From positions 1 to 64,000 of the forward strand of contig JADYYK010000054.1 in NCBI GenBank assembly GCA_020853705.1: a stretch of 64,000 nucleotides of DNA, in the 5' to 3' direction. Both the position numbers and the translations under genes were made by a program. Source of the DNA: Deltaproteobacteria bacterium. Lineage in GTDB: Bacteria; Myxococcota_A; Polyangia; Haliangiales; JADYYK01. This document shows positions 9,010 through 19,673 of the stretch, one piece after another (position 1 is the stretch's first letter; every line of letters begins with the position of its first letter). The notes under the pieces were generated by a model, which was not told where the DNA came from, ran no database searches, and saw nothing but the letters and a program-made list of their open reading frames with translations.

Positions 9010-9363
9010 ATGCTGGAACTGACCATCGCGCTGGCCCTGGTGGTCGCCCTCGCCGGCGGCACCTTCGTGCTGGCGATGGTGTCGTGGCAGAGCCAGATCT
9101 GGGGCGGCCTCGGCCTCGTCGTCATCGGCCTCGCGGTCAGCCTGCCGGCCGGCCTCTGGTACCACGTCAAGCTGTGGCGCGCGCTGTCGCCGCGCGGCGC
9201 GCTGTCACCGCGCTGGTGGCTGTTCCCGACCCGCGATCACGGCAACCTGACCGCGGCCGAGCGCCCCGGCGTGATGCTGTGGTTCCGCATCGGCGCGGTC
9301 TTCTTCGGGGTCGCGCTGCTGGGCTGCGCGCTGCTGCTGGCGGGCGGCCTGCGCGCCCGCTGA
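9010..9363 (+). CDS. Small integral membrane protein
   Basis: 117 residues with three hydrophobic segments: about 3-25, 30-50 and 90-113, with a basic loop (WRALSPRGALSPRWW) between the second and third. No known family recognised. It ends 21 bp before the glycosyltransferase gene and may be cotranscribed with it. Confidence 0.6.
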   Translation: MLELTIALALVVALAGGTFVLAMVSWQSQIWGGLGLVVIGLAVSLPAGLWYHVKLWRALSPRGALSPRWWLFPTRDHGNLTAAERPGVMLWFRIGAVFFGVALLGCALLLAGGLRAR

Positions 9364-9384
9364 GAACGCGGTAAGGTCCCGGCC

Positions 9385-10461
<1,077 letters not shown>

Positions 10462-10465
10462 GCCG

Positions 10466-11053
10466 TCAAGGCCGCGGCTGCGCGCGCAGCCGGGTGCTCG
10501 ACACGCTGGCCGGGTTCAGCGGGCGCTCGGCACCGTCGGGGTACGACACCAGGTTGGGGCGCTTGCCCCTGGCGAAGCCCCACAGGTAAAAGCGCCGCGG
10601 ATCGCGCGCGTGCACGACATACGCGATGTCCCCCGCCGCCGGCGTGAAGCCCAGCGTGGTGATGTTGCCTTCACCCATGAAGTAGTCGCGCTCCAGCTTC
10701 TTGCCGTCGGGGGTCAGGAACTGATAGCGCACGTGCAGCTGGGCGGCGTCCTTGCGGCGCGAGAACACCACCTCGCCCACAGCCGGGCGGCCATAGCGGA
10801 GCAGCGAGCGCATGCGCAGCGCCCACACGATGATGCCGAGGCCGACCAGCTGCAGGAAGCCGGCGCCCAGCAGCGCCGCCAGCCGGGCATGCTCGGGCAC
10901 CCAGCGCGCCAGGAAGCCCTCGCCGCGCACGACCAGCCACGCGCTGGCGCCGATGCCGACCGCCTCGATGACCGCCGGCCACAACAGCGACGGCGCGAAC
11001 CGCGGCAAGGGCCGCGGGACGGATGCCCGGAGGTCGCTCGGCAGCTCCGACAC
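10466..11053 (-). CDS. DUF3592-like membrane protein
   Basis: 195 residues with a GTG start. Two transmembrane segments (about 25-45 and 60-80) precede a soluble beta-rich domain (VGEVVFSRRKDAAQLHVRYQF, DIAYVVHARDPRRFYLWG) as in DUF3592 proteins. A TAGAAT box sits 6 bp before the GTG, so the mRNA may be leaderless. The gene converges on the glycosyltransferase with a 4-bp gap. Function unknown. Confidence 0.6.
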   Translation of the reverse strand: MSELPSDLRASVPRPLPRFAPSLLWPAVIEAVGIGASAWLVVRGEGFLARWVPEHARLAALLGAGFLQLVGLGIIVWALRMRSLLRYGRPAVGEVVFSRRKDAAQLHVRYQFLTPDGKKLERDYFMGEGNITTLGFTPAAGDIAYVVHARDPRRFYLWGFARGKRPNLVSYPDGAERPLNPASVSSTRLRAQPRP

Positions 11054-11126
11054 GGGGCTATTCTACTCCCGCCAGCGGGGCGTGCTACACCCGCGACGTG
11101 AGCAGCCCCCGGCCAGGCCTGGCGTC

Positions 11127-12005
11127 ATGACGCGGCGCTCCGCGTATGTGACCCTGGCGGCGGCCCTGCTGCTGGTGTCGACCAGCGGGCCGTTCATCGT
11201 CATGGCAGCGATGGATCCCTGGGCCACGGTGCTCCTGAGAACCGCGCTGGCGGCGCCGCTGTTCCTGGGATTCGCGTGGTGGCGCGGGCAATTGCGCGTG
11301 CCGGCCGGGCTGCGCCTGCGGCTGGCGGTGGGGGGCGTGCTGCTGGGCGCGCACTTCCTGCTGTGGGTCAAGGCGTTCGACCTGACCGACTATGCCTCCA
11401 ACCTGCTCCTGCTGGTGGCGCAGCCGGCCATCGCCGCGGTGCTGGGCGCGCGCCTGGGCGAGCGCGCGACCCGGGCGACCTGGGTCTCGGTGGCGCTGGC
11501 GACCCTGGGCCTGGCGGTGATCGCGGGCGGCGATCTCGCCCTGGGCTGGCGCGCCATCCTGGGCGACGCCATGAGCATCACGGCGGGCCTCGCGATCGCG
11601 CTGTTCTACGTGGTGACCCGCAGGGCCCGCGTCGCGCTGCCGCTGGCGCCGTTCATGGGCTGGACCCTGGTGGGCTGCGCGCTGACCGCGCTGCCGGTGG
11701 TGCTGCTGACGCGCGCCCCGCTGAGCTACCCCGCCGCGCAGTGGGGCTGGCTGGCCGGCCTGGTGGTGCTGACCACGGCGGCCGGCCACGGCCTGATGAA
11801 CCTGTGCGCGCCACATGTGCGCCTGTTCACGTTGAACGTCGTCATCGTGCTGGAACCAGCCATCGCGATCGCCATGGGCGCCGGGCTCTTCGCGGCGCAC
11901 GTGGACGCCATCCAGGTCGTCGGCGGCGTGGTGCTGGCCGCCGCGGTCGTCATCGGGATCAGGCAGGAGACCCGCCAGGACCCGCCGCTTGGTACTATCG
12001 AATGA
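11127..12005 (+). CDS. EamA/DMT-family transporter
   Basis: 292 residues, about ten hydrophobic helices in two similar halves, the pattern of the drug/metabolite transporter superfamily (EamA). The WVKAFDLTDYASNLLLLVAQPAIAAVLG stretch corresponds to the conserved helix 3-4 region. It probably exports a small metabolite; substrate cannot be told. The stop codon overlaps the start of the downstream amidohydrolase (ATGA), so the two may be coupled. Confidence 0.8.
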   Translation: MTRRSAYVTLAAALLLVSTSGPFIVMAAMDPWATVLLRTALAAPLFLGFAWWRGQLRVPAGLRLRLAVGGVLLGAHFLLWVKAFDLTDYASNLLLLVAQPAIAAVLGARLGERATRATWVSVALATLGLAVIAGGDLALGWRAILGDAMSITAGLAIALFYVVTRRARVALPLAPFMGWTLVGCALTALPVVLLTRAPLSYPAAQWGWLAGLVVLTTAAGHGLMNLCAPHVRLFTLNVVIVLEPAIAIAMGAGLFAAHVDAIQVVGGVVLAAAVVIGIRQETRQDPPLGTIE

Positions 12006-13552
12006 TGCGCTTCACCATCGCTTGCTGTCTCGCCGCCGCCCTCGGGGCCACGGGTTGCACCACCGACAACACCGGCGACGAGCCCGACAGCAGCCTGCAG
12101 GTCGACGCCGACGTCCCCGACGTCGACGGCGGCCCCGGCACGGACGGCAGCGTCAGCAGCGACGGCGGCACCAGCATCCCGCCCGCGACCATCACGCCGG
12201 GCGCCGCCGACCGCTTCCTCTTCGTCGGCACCGTGCTGACCCCGACCGGCCCGATGGCCGGTGAGGTCCTGGTCGAGGGCGTGCGCATCACCTGCGTCGC
12301 GGCCTCGTGCAGCGCCATGCCCGGCGCCACCGGCGCCACCGTGGTGCGCACCAGCGGCGTCATCTCCCCCGGCCTGGTCGAGACCCACAACCACGGCCTG
12401 TTCAACATCTTCGACGAGGCCGACTGGAACCCCGGCCGCTTCTACCAGAACCACAACAACTGGACCTCCGACACCCGCTACGGCCAGGTCGTCGACGCCA
12501 AGCAGTACCTCAACGGCGAGGGCTCCCCGGTCGACTTCACCTGCGAGCTCGACAAGTACGCCGAGGTCAAGGCGCTGATCTCGGGCACCACGTCCTACCT
12601 GCTGGCCCCCGGCGCGCAGGAGCCGGCCTGCTACGACTCGGTCATCCGCACCATCGACACCCAGCGCAACGACCTCGGCTTCGACCGCATTCGCACCTCG
12701 ATCTCGGTGCCCGACAACGCCGGCGCCGTCAGCGTATGCAACGGCTTCACGGCCGGCACCACCACCTCCTATGTCGTCCACGTCGGCGAGGGCGTCGACG
12801 GCACCGCGCTCAACGAGTTTGCCACCCTGTCGGGCCGCAACGGCGGCTGCCTGCTGTCACCACACACCACCATCGTGCACGGCACCGCCTTCGGCATGCC
12901 GCAGTTCACGCAGATGGCGATGTCGGGCATGCGCCTGGTGTGGTCGCCCAAGTCGAACCTCTTCCTCTATGACGGCGCCGCCAAGCTCGACCTCGCCATC
13001 GCCGCCGGCGTCTCGGTCATCGCGCTGGGCCCCGACTGGTCGCTGGGCGGCAGCATCAACCTGCTCGACGAGCTGCGCACCGCCGACATGGTCGACACCA
13101 TGCGCCTCGGCAACATCCTCACGCCGCGCCGCCTCTACGACATGGTCACCATCGACGCCGCCCGCGCCCTCAGCCTGGAGGCCGAGGTCGGCTCCCTCGC
13201 CGTCGGAAAGCGCGCCGACATCGCGCTCTACGCCGCCGACCCCGCCGATCCCTACACCGCCATGCTGGGCCAGCGCCCGCAGACCGTCGAGCTGGTCATG
13301 GTCGACGGCCGCGTCCTCTACGGCGACCGCGCCCTCAAGGCCGCCGGCCCCGCCGCCCCCGGCTGCGAGGACATCGACATCTGCGGCGTGCCCAAGTTCC
13401 TGTGCATCGCCGAGACCTCGACCCTGAACAAGCTCAACCAGACCTTCGCCGAGGTGGTCACCGCCCTGAACGGCGCCATGCAGGCCTACGACGCCATGTT
13501 CCCTGCCCAGGCCCCCATGTTCCCCCTCGCCCCCCTCACCAGGTGCAACTGA
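12005..13552 (+). CDS. Amidohydrolase-family lipoprotein
   Basis: 515 residues from the ATG at 12005 (12002 is also possible). Signal peptide with lipobox ATGC, then an Asp/Gly-rich linker. The metal site GLVETHNHG, the VHGTAF strand, the LVWSPKSN motif and the late LGPDWSLGG Asp match metal-dependent amidohydrolases of the chlorohydrolase/cytosine deaminase type. It ends with a C-terminal extension containing four Cys. Likely a secreted, membrane-anchored hydrolase. TACTAT lies 6 bp before 12005, which favours that start. Confidence 0.8.
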   Translation: MRFTIACCLAAALGATGCTTDNTGDEPDSSLQVDADVPDVDGGPGTDGSVSSDGGTSIPPATITPGAADRFLFVGTVLTPTGPMAGEVLVEGVRITCVAASCSAMPGATGATVVRTSGVISPGLVETHNHGLFNIFDEADWNPGRFYQNHNNWTSDTRYGQVVDAKQYLNGEGSPVDFTCELDKYAEVKALISGTTSYLLAPGAQEPACYDSVIRTIDTQRNDLGFDRIRTSISVPDNAGAVSVCNGFTAGTTTSYVVHVGEGVDGTALNEFATLSGRNGGCLLSPHTTIVHGTAFGMPQFTQMAMSGMRLVWSPKSNLFLYDGAAKLDLAIAAGVSVIALGPDWSLGGSINLLDELRTADMVDTMRLGNILTPRRLYDMVTIDAARALSLEAEVGSLAVGKRADIALYAADPADPYTAMLGQRPQTVELVMVDGRVLYGDRALKAAGPAAPGCEDIDICGVPKFLCIAETSTLNKLNQTFAEVVTALNGAMQAYDAMFPAQAPMFPLAPLTRCN

Positions 13553-13555
13553 CTG

Positions 13556-15292
13556 CTAGCCCGCCGCCGGGCGCACCGCGCGCAGGAACGCGTCGAGCGG
13601 GCGCGTGTTCAGCACCTCGCTCTTCCTGACCCCGCCGCGGCGCGCGGTGGCCACGCCGTAGCGCAGATAGCCGAGGCCCTGGACCGAGTGCGCGTCGGTC
13701 GACACCACGAACCGCAGGCCGCGCGCGCGCGCCAGCCGGATCCATTTCGGCTCCAGATCCAGCCGGTGCGGGTCGCCGTTGATCTCGATGGCCGCGCGTG
13801 ACGCCGCCGCGGCGTCCAGCACCGCCTCGACGTCGCAGCCGAACGGCTCGCGCTCCAGCAGCCGGCGCCCCAGCGGGTGGCCCCAGATCTTGAACACCGG
13901 GTGGCGCATCGCGGCGATGAGGCGCGCCGTCATCTTCTCGGCGTCCATCTTCATGCGCGAGTGGATGCTGGCGATGACGACGTCCAGCCGCTCCAGGACC
14001 TCCGGCGGGTAGTCCAGCGCGCCGTCCTCGAGGATGTCCGACTCGGTGCCGCGCAGGATGCGCACCTTGACCCGCGGCTGCACCCGATCGATCTCGTCCC
14101 ACTGCTCGAGCAGCCGCTCCAGCCCGACCCCACCGGCATAAGCCGCCGCCGGGGAGTGATCGGTGATGGTCAGGTACTCGGCGCCCAGCGCGTCGGCCGC
14201 GCGCGCCATGTCCTCGACGCTGTTCTTGCCGTCCGAATAGGTCGTGTGACAGTGGATGAGGCCGCGCACGTCGCCGGCCTGGACCAGATCTTCGAAGCGG
14301 TCACCGGCGTCGGCCGCCTCCAGCTCGCCCTGGTTCTCGCGCAGCTCGGGCGGGATGTACGGCAACTCCAGCAGCTGGTACAGCGCCGCCTCGCTGCCGA
14401 CCTCGAGCTTGCCGCTGCCGTCCAGCCGCTCGACGCCCCACTCGCTGATGGTCAGGCCGCGCTCGCGCGCGCGCCCGCGGATGACCACGTGGTGCGCCTT
14501 GGAGCCCGTGAAGTGGTGCAGCGCGGTGGCATAGTCGCCCGGCGGCACCACCCGCAGATCGATCTGCAGCCCGGTCTGGAGGCGCAGCGTGCACTTGGTG
14601 TCGCCGCGCGCCTCGACCGCGCCGACGCCCGGGTAGGCCACGAAGTGATCCATCACCGCGCCCGGGTCGTCGCTGCCCACGATGACGTCGAGGTCGGCCA
14701 CCGTCTCGCGCCAGCGCCGCAGCGAGCCGGCCAGGTCGGCGGCGCGCACCGCGGGCAGGGCGCGCAGGTGGGCCAGCAGCGGCTCGCCGACCTCCAGCGC
14801 CGACGACAGCAAGATCCGCCCGCCACCCTGCGCCGCCTGCGCGCTGGCGCGCTTGATCCCGGCCAGGATCTTGTCCTCGCTCCTCGGGCCGAAGCCCTTC
14901 AGCGCGCGCACCTTGCCGGCCACGCAGGCCGCCTCCAGCTCGGCCACCGAGCCGACGCCCAGCGCGTCGTGCAGCGCCTTGGCCTTCTTGGGCCCCAGAT
15001 CCGGCAGCCGCGCGATCTCCAGCACGCCGGGCGGCATGCCCGCGCGCAGCTCGTCGAGCAGCGCGGTCGCCCCGGTGCGGTGGAGCTCCTCGATCTTCTC
15101 GGCCAGCGAGCTGCCGATCCCGCGCACCTGGGTCAGCCGCTTCTCGGCGATGACCTTGCCCAGGTCCTCACCCAGCGACTCCAGCGCCTGGGCGCCGTTC
15201 TCGTAGGCGCGGACCTTGAACTGGTTCTCGCCGCGAAACGTCAGGTGCTGCGCGATCTCGCGCAGCGCGGCGGCGATGGCGGCGGCGTCCAT
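13556..15292 (-). CDS. polX: DNA polymerase/3'-5' exonuclease PolX
   Basis: 578 residues from the ATG at 15292. HhH 8-kDa region (1-150, VRGIGSSLAEKIEEL and GPKKAKALHDALG), family X polymerase palm (about 170-320, GSLRRWRETVADLDVIV with the DxD metal ligands), and a C-terminal PHP phosphoesterase (about 340-570, IHCHTTYSDGK, TITDHSPA, STDAHS). Bacterial PolX fills short gaps in base excision repair. TACACT is 7 bp before the ATG, so it is probably leaderless. It is convergent with the amidohydrolase, 3 bp apart. Confidence 0.92.
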   Translation of the reverse strand: MDAAAIAAALREIAQHLTFRGENQFKVRAYENGAQALESLGEDLGKVIAEKRLTQVRGIGSSLAEKIEELHRTGATALLDELRAGMPPGVLEIARLPDLGPKKAKALHDALGVGSVAELEAACVAGKVRALKGFGPRSEDKILAGIKRASAQAAQGGGRILLSSALEVGEPLLAHLRALPAVRAADLAGSLRRWRETVADLDVIVGSDDPGAVMDHFVAYPGVGAVEARGDTKCTLRLQTGLQIDLRVVPPGDYATALHHFTGSKAHHVVIRGRARERGLTISEWGVERLDGSGKLEVGSEAALYQLLELPYIPPELRENQGELEAADAGDRFEDLVQAGDVRGLIHCHTTYSDGKNSVEDMARAADALGAEYLTITDHSPAAAYAGGVGLERLLEQWDEIDRVQPRVKVRILRGTESDILEDGALDYPPEVLERLDVVIASIHSRMKMDAEKMTARLIAAMRHPVFKIWGHPLGRRLLEREPFGCDVEAVLDAAAASRAAIEINGDPHRLDLEPKWIRLARARGLRFVVSTDAHSVQGLGYLRYGVATARRGGVRKSEVLNTRPLDAFLRAVRPAAG

Positions 15293-15339
15293 GCCTGCGA
15301 GTGTAGCGCGGGGCTGGCCACGGCGCGGTACCATGGCGC

Positions 15340-16485
15340 ATGCGCGCGCTGGTCGTCGTCACCTGGACGCTGCTCGGGCTGGCCCTTGCCGGCTGCGGCC
15401 GTCGCGCGCCCACCCGGGCCCCACAGGCGCGGCAGGTGCGGCTGTCCCCGCACCTGGTCCTGCGCGGCGCCGTCATCGCCGGCGCCCGTCCCAGCGCCGC
15501 CACCGCCCCTGGCGCCGCCCCGAGCCTCGGCCCCAGCGACGTCGAGCTCCATGACGGCCGCATCGTGGCCATCGCTCCGGCTGGCACCCTGGCGCCGCCG
15601 GGCGCCGCCATCCGTGACCTCAGCGGGCGCTGGCTGGCCCCCGCCTTCATCGACAGCCACGTCCACCTGGCCATCCTGCCCGAGGTCATGACCGGCGAGC
15701 TGGCCGACCGCGGCGTCGCCGCCGCCGTCGACCTCGGCGCCCCCCTGCCCTACCTCGATCACCACCCCGGCACGCCACGCCTGATCGTCTCCGGCCCGAT
15801 GATCACCGCCCCGGCCGGCTACCCGGTCAACAGCTGGGGCGAGGACGGCTACGGCCTCGAGTGCGGCAGCACGGCCGAGGCCATCGCCAGCGTGAACCGG
15901 CTGGCCGACCATGGCGCCGACCTCATCAAGCTGCCGCTGACCGAGCCGCCCACCCTGCCCGACGCCACCATCGCGGCCGTCGTCACCCAGGCGCACGCGC
16001 GCAAGCTGCGCGTCGCCGTGCACGCCCTGAGCGACCCCGACGCCGCCCGCGGCGCCGCCGCCGGCGCCGACCTCCTGGCGCACACCCCGGTGCAGCCGCT
16101 GGCCGACGCCACCGTCGCCGCCTGGCGCGCGCGCACCGTCATCACCACCCTGGGCGCCTTCGGTGGCACCGCCGCCACGGTCGACAACCTGCGCCGCCTG
16201 CGCGCGGCCGGCGCCACGATCCTGTACGGCACCGACCTCGGCAACACCCAGACCGCCGGCATCGATCCCAACGAGCTCGCGCTGTTGCAGCAGGCCGGGC
16301 TCGACGGCGCCGCCATCCTGGCCGCCGGCACGCGCACGCCCGCGGCCTACTGGGGCCTTGGCGACCTCGGCCAGCTGGCCCCCGGCAAGGCCGCCAGCCT
16401 GCTCGTGCTCGACGCCGATCCAGTGCTAGATCCCCTGACCCTGGCCCGCCCGGTCCAGGTCTACCTCGACGGAGCCCTGCGGTGA
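15340..16485 (+). CDS. Amidohydrolase lipoprotein, imidazolonepropionase-like
   Basis: 381 residues. Lipobox LAGC after a short hydrophobic signal. FIDSHVHLA gives the HxH metal site, followed by the lysine-containing strand (GADLIKLPL), AVHALSD and ILYGTDLGN (the catalytic Asp). This is an amidohydrolase of the imidazolonepropionase/prolidase type. It is the second amidohydrolase lipoprotein within 4 kb but is only distantly similar to the first. TACCAT lies 5 bp before the ATG. It overlaps arfB by 4 bp (GTGA). Confidence 0.8.
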   Translation: MRALVVVTWTLLGLALAGCGRRAPTRAPQARQVRLSPHLVLRGAVIAGARPSAATAPGAAPSLGPSDVELHDGRIVAIAPAGTLAPPGAAIRDLSGRWLAPAFIDSHVHLAILPEVMTGELADRGVAAAVDLGAPLPYLDHHPGTPRLIVSGPMITAPAGYPVNSWGEDGYGLECGSTAEAIASVNRLADHGADLIKLPLTEPPTLPDATIAAVVTQAHARKLRVAVHALSDPDAARGAAAGADLLAHTPVQPLADATVAAWRARTVITTLGAFGGTAATVDNLRRLRAAGATILYGTDLGNTQTAGIDPNELALLQQAGLDGAAILAAGTRTPAAYWGLGDLGQLAPGKAASLLVLDADPVLDPLTLARPVQVYLDGALR

Positions 16486-16910
16486 GCGAACCCCTCATCA
16501 TCAACGACGACGTCACCCTGCCCGGCACCGAGCTGACCGTGCGCGCGGTCCGCTCGTCCGGCCCAGGTGGACAGAACGTCAACAAGGTCGCCAGCAAGAT
16601 CGAGCTGCGTTTCGCGCTGTCGACCTCGCGCGTGCTGCCGGTCGACGCCGCGGTGCGGTTGCGCACGCTGGCCCGCGGTCGCCTCGACGCCGCCGGCGAT
16701 CTGGTCATCACCAGCCAGTCACACCGCGAACAGCCGCGCAACCTCGAGGACGCGCGCGCCAAGCTGCGCGAGCTCGTGCTGGCCGCTCTGGTGCGTCCGC
16801 GTCCGCGCCGCCCGACCCGCCCCAGCCGCGGCTCCAGGGAGCGCCGCCTGGGCGCCAAGGCCCGCACCTCCGAGCGCAAGCGCGACCGCCGCAAGGGCGC
16901 CGACGACTGA
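16482..16910 (+). CDS. arfB: Ribosome rescue peptidyl-tRNA hydrolase ArfB
   Basis: 142 residues with a GTG start overlapping the upstream stop by 4 bp. It holds the class-I release-factor core with the catalytic SSGPGGQNVNK loop but no codon-recognition domain, and ends in a strongly basic tail (SERKRDRRKG) that in ArfB enters the mRNA channel of stalled ribosomes. Length matches E. coli ArfB (140). It hydrolyses peptidyl-tRNA on non-stop ribosomes, and so partly backs up trans-translation (smpB is at 41.7 kb). Confidence 0.9.
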   Translation: MSEPLIINDDVTLPGTELTVRAVRSSGPGGQNVNKVASKIELRFALSTSRVLPVDAAVRLRTLARGRLDAAGDLVITSQSHREQPRNLEDARAKLRELVLAALVRPRPRRPTRPSRGSRERRLGAKARTSERKRDRRKGADD

Positions 16911-16936
16911 CGCGCGCGGCTGCGGTAGCATGCGTC

Positions 16937-17668
16937 ATGCGCAGCCTTCCCGTCTCCGCCACCCTCGCCTTCGTCCTCGCCGCCTGTGGCGGCTCTGGCA
17001 AGAAGCCCGCCGTCGGGCCCTCGCCGTCGGCGTCGCCGTCACCAGCGCCCTCGCCCGCCGCCAAGGCCCGCGATCTGCGCGCCGAGTGCCTGGAGATCTT
17101 CGCCGTCGTCGGCAAGGTCGGGGGCAGCGCCGTCGCGCCCAGCGACACCGAGCTGCGAAAGTGCATCGACGAGCAGCTGTCGCGCGCCCAGGTGCAGTGC
17201 TTCCGCGACGCCACCAGCTTGGACGACGTCGCTTTCTGCTCCCCCAGCCGCAAGAAGACCGAGAAGGACTTCGGCGACATGGACGACCGGCGCGACATCG
17301 AGGCCCGCGCCATGCTCTCCGAGCTGGCGATGGCGGCACGGCTGTACCAGGTCGACCACGGCGCCTTCGCCAAGGGTGACACCGGCCTGACCCCGGGCCC
17401 GCCCCGCTGCGAGGACGACCACAGCGCCAGGCACCAGCCCAGCCCCGAGGACTTCGCCGGTCCGCTGTGGACCGCGCTGGAGTTCGACATCGCGGAGCCC
17501 TACGCCTTCTCGTACCGCTACGTCTCCGATGGCCAGTCCTTCACCATCACGGCGCAGGGCGACTCCGACTGCAACGACCGCCTCGCGACCTACACGATCA
17601 AGGGCAGCGTCTCTTCGGGCGGGCAGTTCCAGCGCAGCGAGATCGAGCTCGACGCTCCGGAGGAGTAG
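16937..17668 (+). CDS. Lipoprotein with pilin-like C-terminal region
   Basis: 243 residues. Signal peptide with lipobox VLAAC, a Pro/Ser linker, then a Cys-containing helical region. The stretch EARAMLSELAMAARLYQVDH followed by SYRYVSDGQSFTITAQGD resembles the C-terminal part of pseudopilins, though no prepilin cleavage site is present. TAGCAT is 5 bp before the ATG. Function unknown. Confidence 0.6.
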   Translation: MRSLPVSATLAFVLAACGGSGKKPAVGPSPSASPSPAPSPAAKARDLRAECLEIFAVVGKVGGSAVAPSDTELRKCIDEQLSRAQVQCFRDATSLDDVAFCSPSRKKTEKDFGDMDDRRDIEARAMLSELAMAARLYQVDHGAFAKGDTGLTPGPPRCEDDHSARHQPSPEDFAGPLWTALEFDIAEPYAFSYRYVSDGQSFTITAQGDSDCNDRLATYTIKGSVSSGGQFQRSEIELDAPEE

Positions 17669-17671
17669 CCG

Positions 17672-19633
17672 CTATCGCGGCACGTCCAGCGCGGGGCTCT
17701 GGGTGAAGAACCCCGCCGGCATCAGCCGAAAGCCGACGTGGTGGACCGGCATGATCGGCCACTCCTCCGGCCGCGGCACGTGGGTGATCCCCATGGTGTA
17801 CCAGACCACCAGATCCTGATTGACCAGCTTCTCGTCGTCCCCCGCATACAGGGTCAATCCACCACCGGGCCTGGCCTGATTGGGATACTCGCCGGCGGCG
17901 TGGCGCTCGCCCTCCTTGTAGCGCGTCACGAACAGGTGATGCTCGAGGAAGGGCGCGCGCTTGCGCACCAGCGACTGCTTCGACAGGTAGGGCACCGTGT
18001 TGCCGCCCGGCGCCAGCACGAAGCCGGGCTGGTAGCCCAGCGCGGTCTGCTTGGCCTTGGCAGGCTGCACGAAGTGCCACACCCGCGCTGCGCCCATGTC
18101 CATGTCGCGCTGCGCCGCCTGCTCGGTCGCCAGCGCGGTCTCCTCCATCACGATGCCATTGCCCTCGGGGTTGTCGGGCCCCGGCGTCGCCGCGCGCGTG
18201 TTCATCTCGAAGGCCGAGTTGCCGTTGCCATCGACGTCGAGGTCGAGCCGGAAGTTGAAGAAGTGCTGGTGGTGCGGCGCCAGCACGTTGGGCGCCACCA
18301 GGTGGCCGTGGCCGACGTGCTGCGGGTGCGCCTTGGTGTCCTTGACGCCCTTGGCCAGCATGATCCCGGTCAGCGCACAGTCGACCTCCAGCGTGCCGTC
18401 CTGGTGGAAGATCCAGCTCACCGCATAGTCGTAGTTGCCGATCGTCGCGATGAAGAAGACCACCAGCTGGCGCGCGCGCCGGGTCTGGTTCTGGTCGTGA
18501 TAGACGTCATAGTGCTTCCACAGGATCCCGCCGTCGCGCTCGTACAGGCCGACGGCGTTCTTGACCACGTAGGGCTTGCCGAAGTCGTCGCTGAAGTCGA
18601 CGTCGAACAGCTGCGCGCCCGCCGGCGCGTCCAGGTTGGGCTCGATCGGCGACACCAGCCGGCCCACCCCGTACTCCCCCTCGTCGAAGGCGTTGCGCCA
18701 GACCCAGTTGGTGTCGGGGTCACCATAGGGCACCACCATCTCCGACAGCGCGCCGCGGTACATCACCGGCCGGCTCACCGCGCCGTCGCGGTAGCGCACG
18801 TCATACAGCACCAGCCCCTCACGCGGGTGCATGCCCCAGCGGAACTGCCACTTCTGCCAGTCGACGGCGTTACCCGTCACCTTGTAGCTCGGCCCCTCGG
18901 GCTGCGTCATCACCAGGGGTCTCACGTCCTTGCGCTGCGGCCCCAGCGCCTTCTCGTCGAACTGCGGGCTGGCCTTGCTGATCGGGATGACCCCGGTGTC
19001 GATGAGCTCCACCACCTTGCCCTGGCTCATGTCGACCACCGCGGTGACACCCTCGATGGGGCGACCATAGAAGTTGATGGCGCCGTCCTGCAGGTAGGCC
19101 ACCGCGCGCAGCAGGCGCGCGCTCTCGCTGCCCTTGGGCGCGAAGTGGCCGCTGGCCCAGGTGTCGACCCAGATCTTGTCCATGTCGGTGATGCCGCGCT
19201 TCTTCATCGCGGCCTGCCAGCCGGCGTCGGCCTTCACGATCTTGGGCACCGCGTCGTACTCCTCGACCAGCACCAGCGGCTGCGCGCCCGCCACCGCCCG
19301 CCACGACGTCACCGCGCCCTTGCCGAGGTCGACCACGGCCTCGAAGGTCGCGTTGGCGGCGCGGTCCAGCACGACCACGCTGGCCTCGCGCGCCAGCCTG
19401 GCGCCGGGCTTCCACCTCTGCATGGCGGCCTTGCTGGGCTCGCGCAGCGCGATCATCGGGTACAGCGCGCCCTTGGGAAACGCCTTGTAGCCGCCCACCG
19501 CCCTGGCAGCGGCGGCGATCTCGGTCGCGCTCAGCGGTGACAGCGGGTGTGGTGCAGGTGTGGCCGGCGTGACCGCTGACGCGGCCCCCAAAAGCAGGCA
19601 CAGCAGGATGGCTCCGGCTCCAAGGCTTCGCAT
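17672..19633 (-). CDS. Copper amine oxidase, secreted
   Basis: 653 residues, the size of a primary-amine oxidase. A cleavable signal peptide (ends near ASA) indicates export. The topaquinone motif reads GNYDY with the modified Tyr at residue 401, and HHQHFFNFRLDLD gives the HxH copper ligands. The enzyme oxidises primary amines to aldehydes, releasing H2O2 and ammonia. Upstream of the ATG is a purine-rich AGAGGGG that can serve as ribosome binding site. The gene is convergent with the pilin-like lipoprotein, 3 bp apart. Confidence 0.9.
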   Translation of the reverse strand: MRSLGAGAILLCLLLGAASAVTPATPAPHPLSPLSATEIAAAARAVGGYKAFPKGALYPMIALREPSKAAMQRWKPGARLAREASVVVLDRAANATFEAVVDLGKGAVTSWRAVAGAQPLVLVEEYDAVPKIVKADAGWQAAMKKRGITDMDKIWVDTWASGHFAPKGSESARLLRAVAYLQDGAINFYGRPIEGVTAVVDMSQGKVVELIDTGVIPISKASPQFDEKALGPQRKDVRPLVMTQPEGPSYKVTGNAVDWQKWQFRWGMHPREGLVLYDVRYRDGAVSRPVMYRGALSEMVVPYGDPDTNWVWRNAFDEGEYGVGRLVSPIEPNLDAPAGAQLFDVDFSDDFGKPYVVKNAVGLYERDGGILWKHYDVYHDQNQTRRARQLVVFFIATIGNYDYAVSWIFHQDGTLEVDCALTGIMLAKGVKDTKAHPQHVGHGHLVAPNVLAPHHQHFFNFRLDLDVDGNGNSAFEMNTRAATPGPDNPEGNGIVMEETALATEQAAQRDMDMGAARVWHFVQPAKAKQTALGYQPGFVLAPGGNTVPYLSKQSLVRKRAPFLEHHLFVTRYKEGERHAAGEYPNQARPGGGLTLYAGDDEKLVNQDLVVWYTMGITHVPRPEEWPIMPVHHVGFRLMPAGFFTQSPALDVPR

Positions 19634-19673
19634 GTCCCCTCTCTCTCGGGGCGCATGCTACCTCACGGCTCGG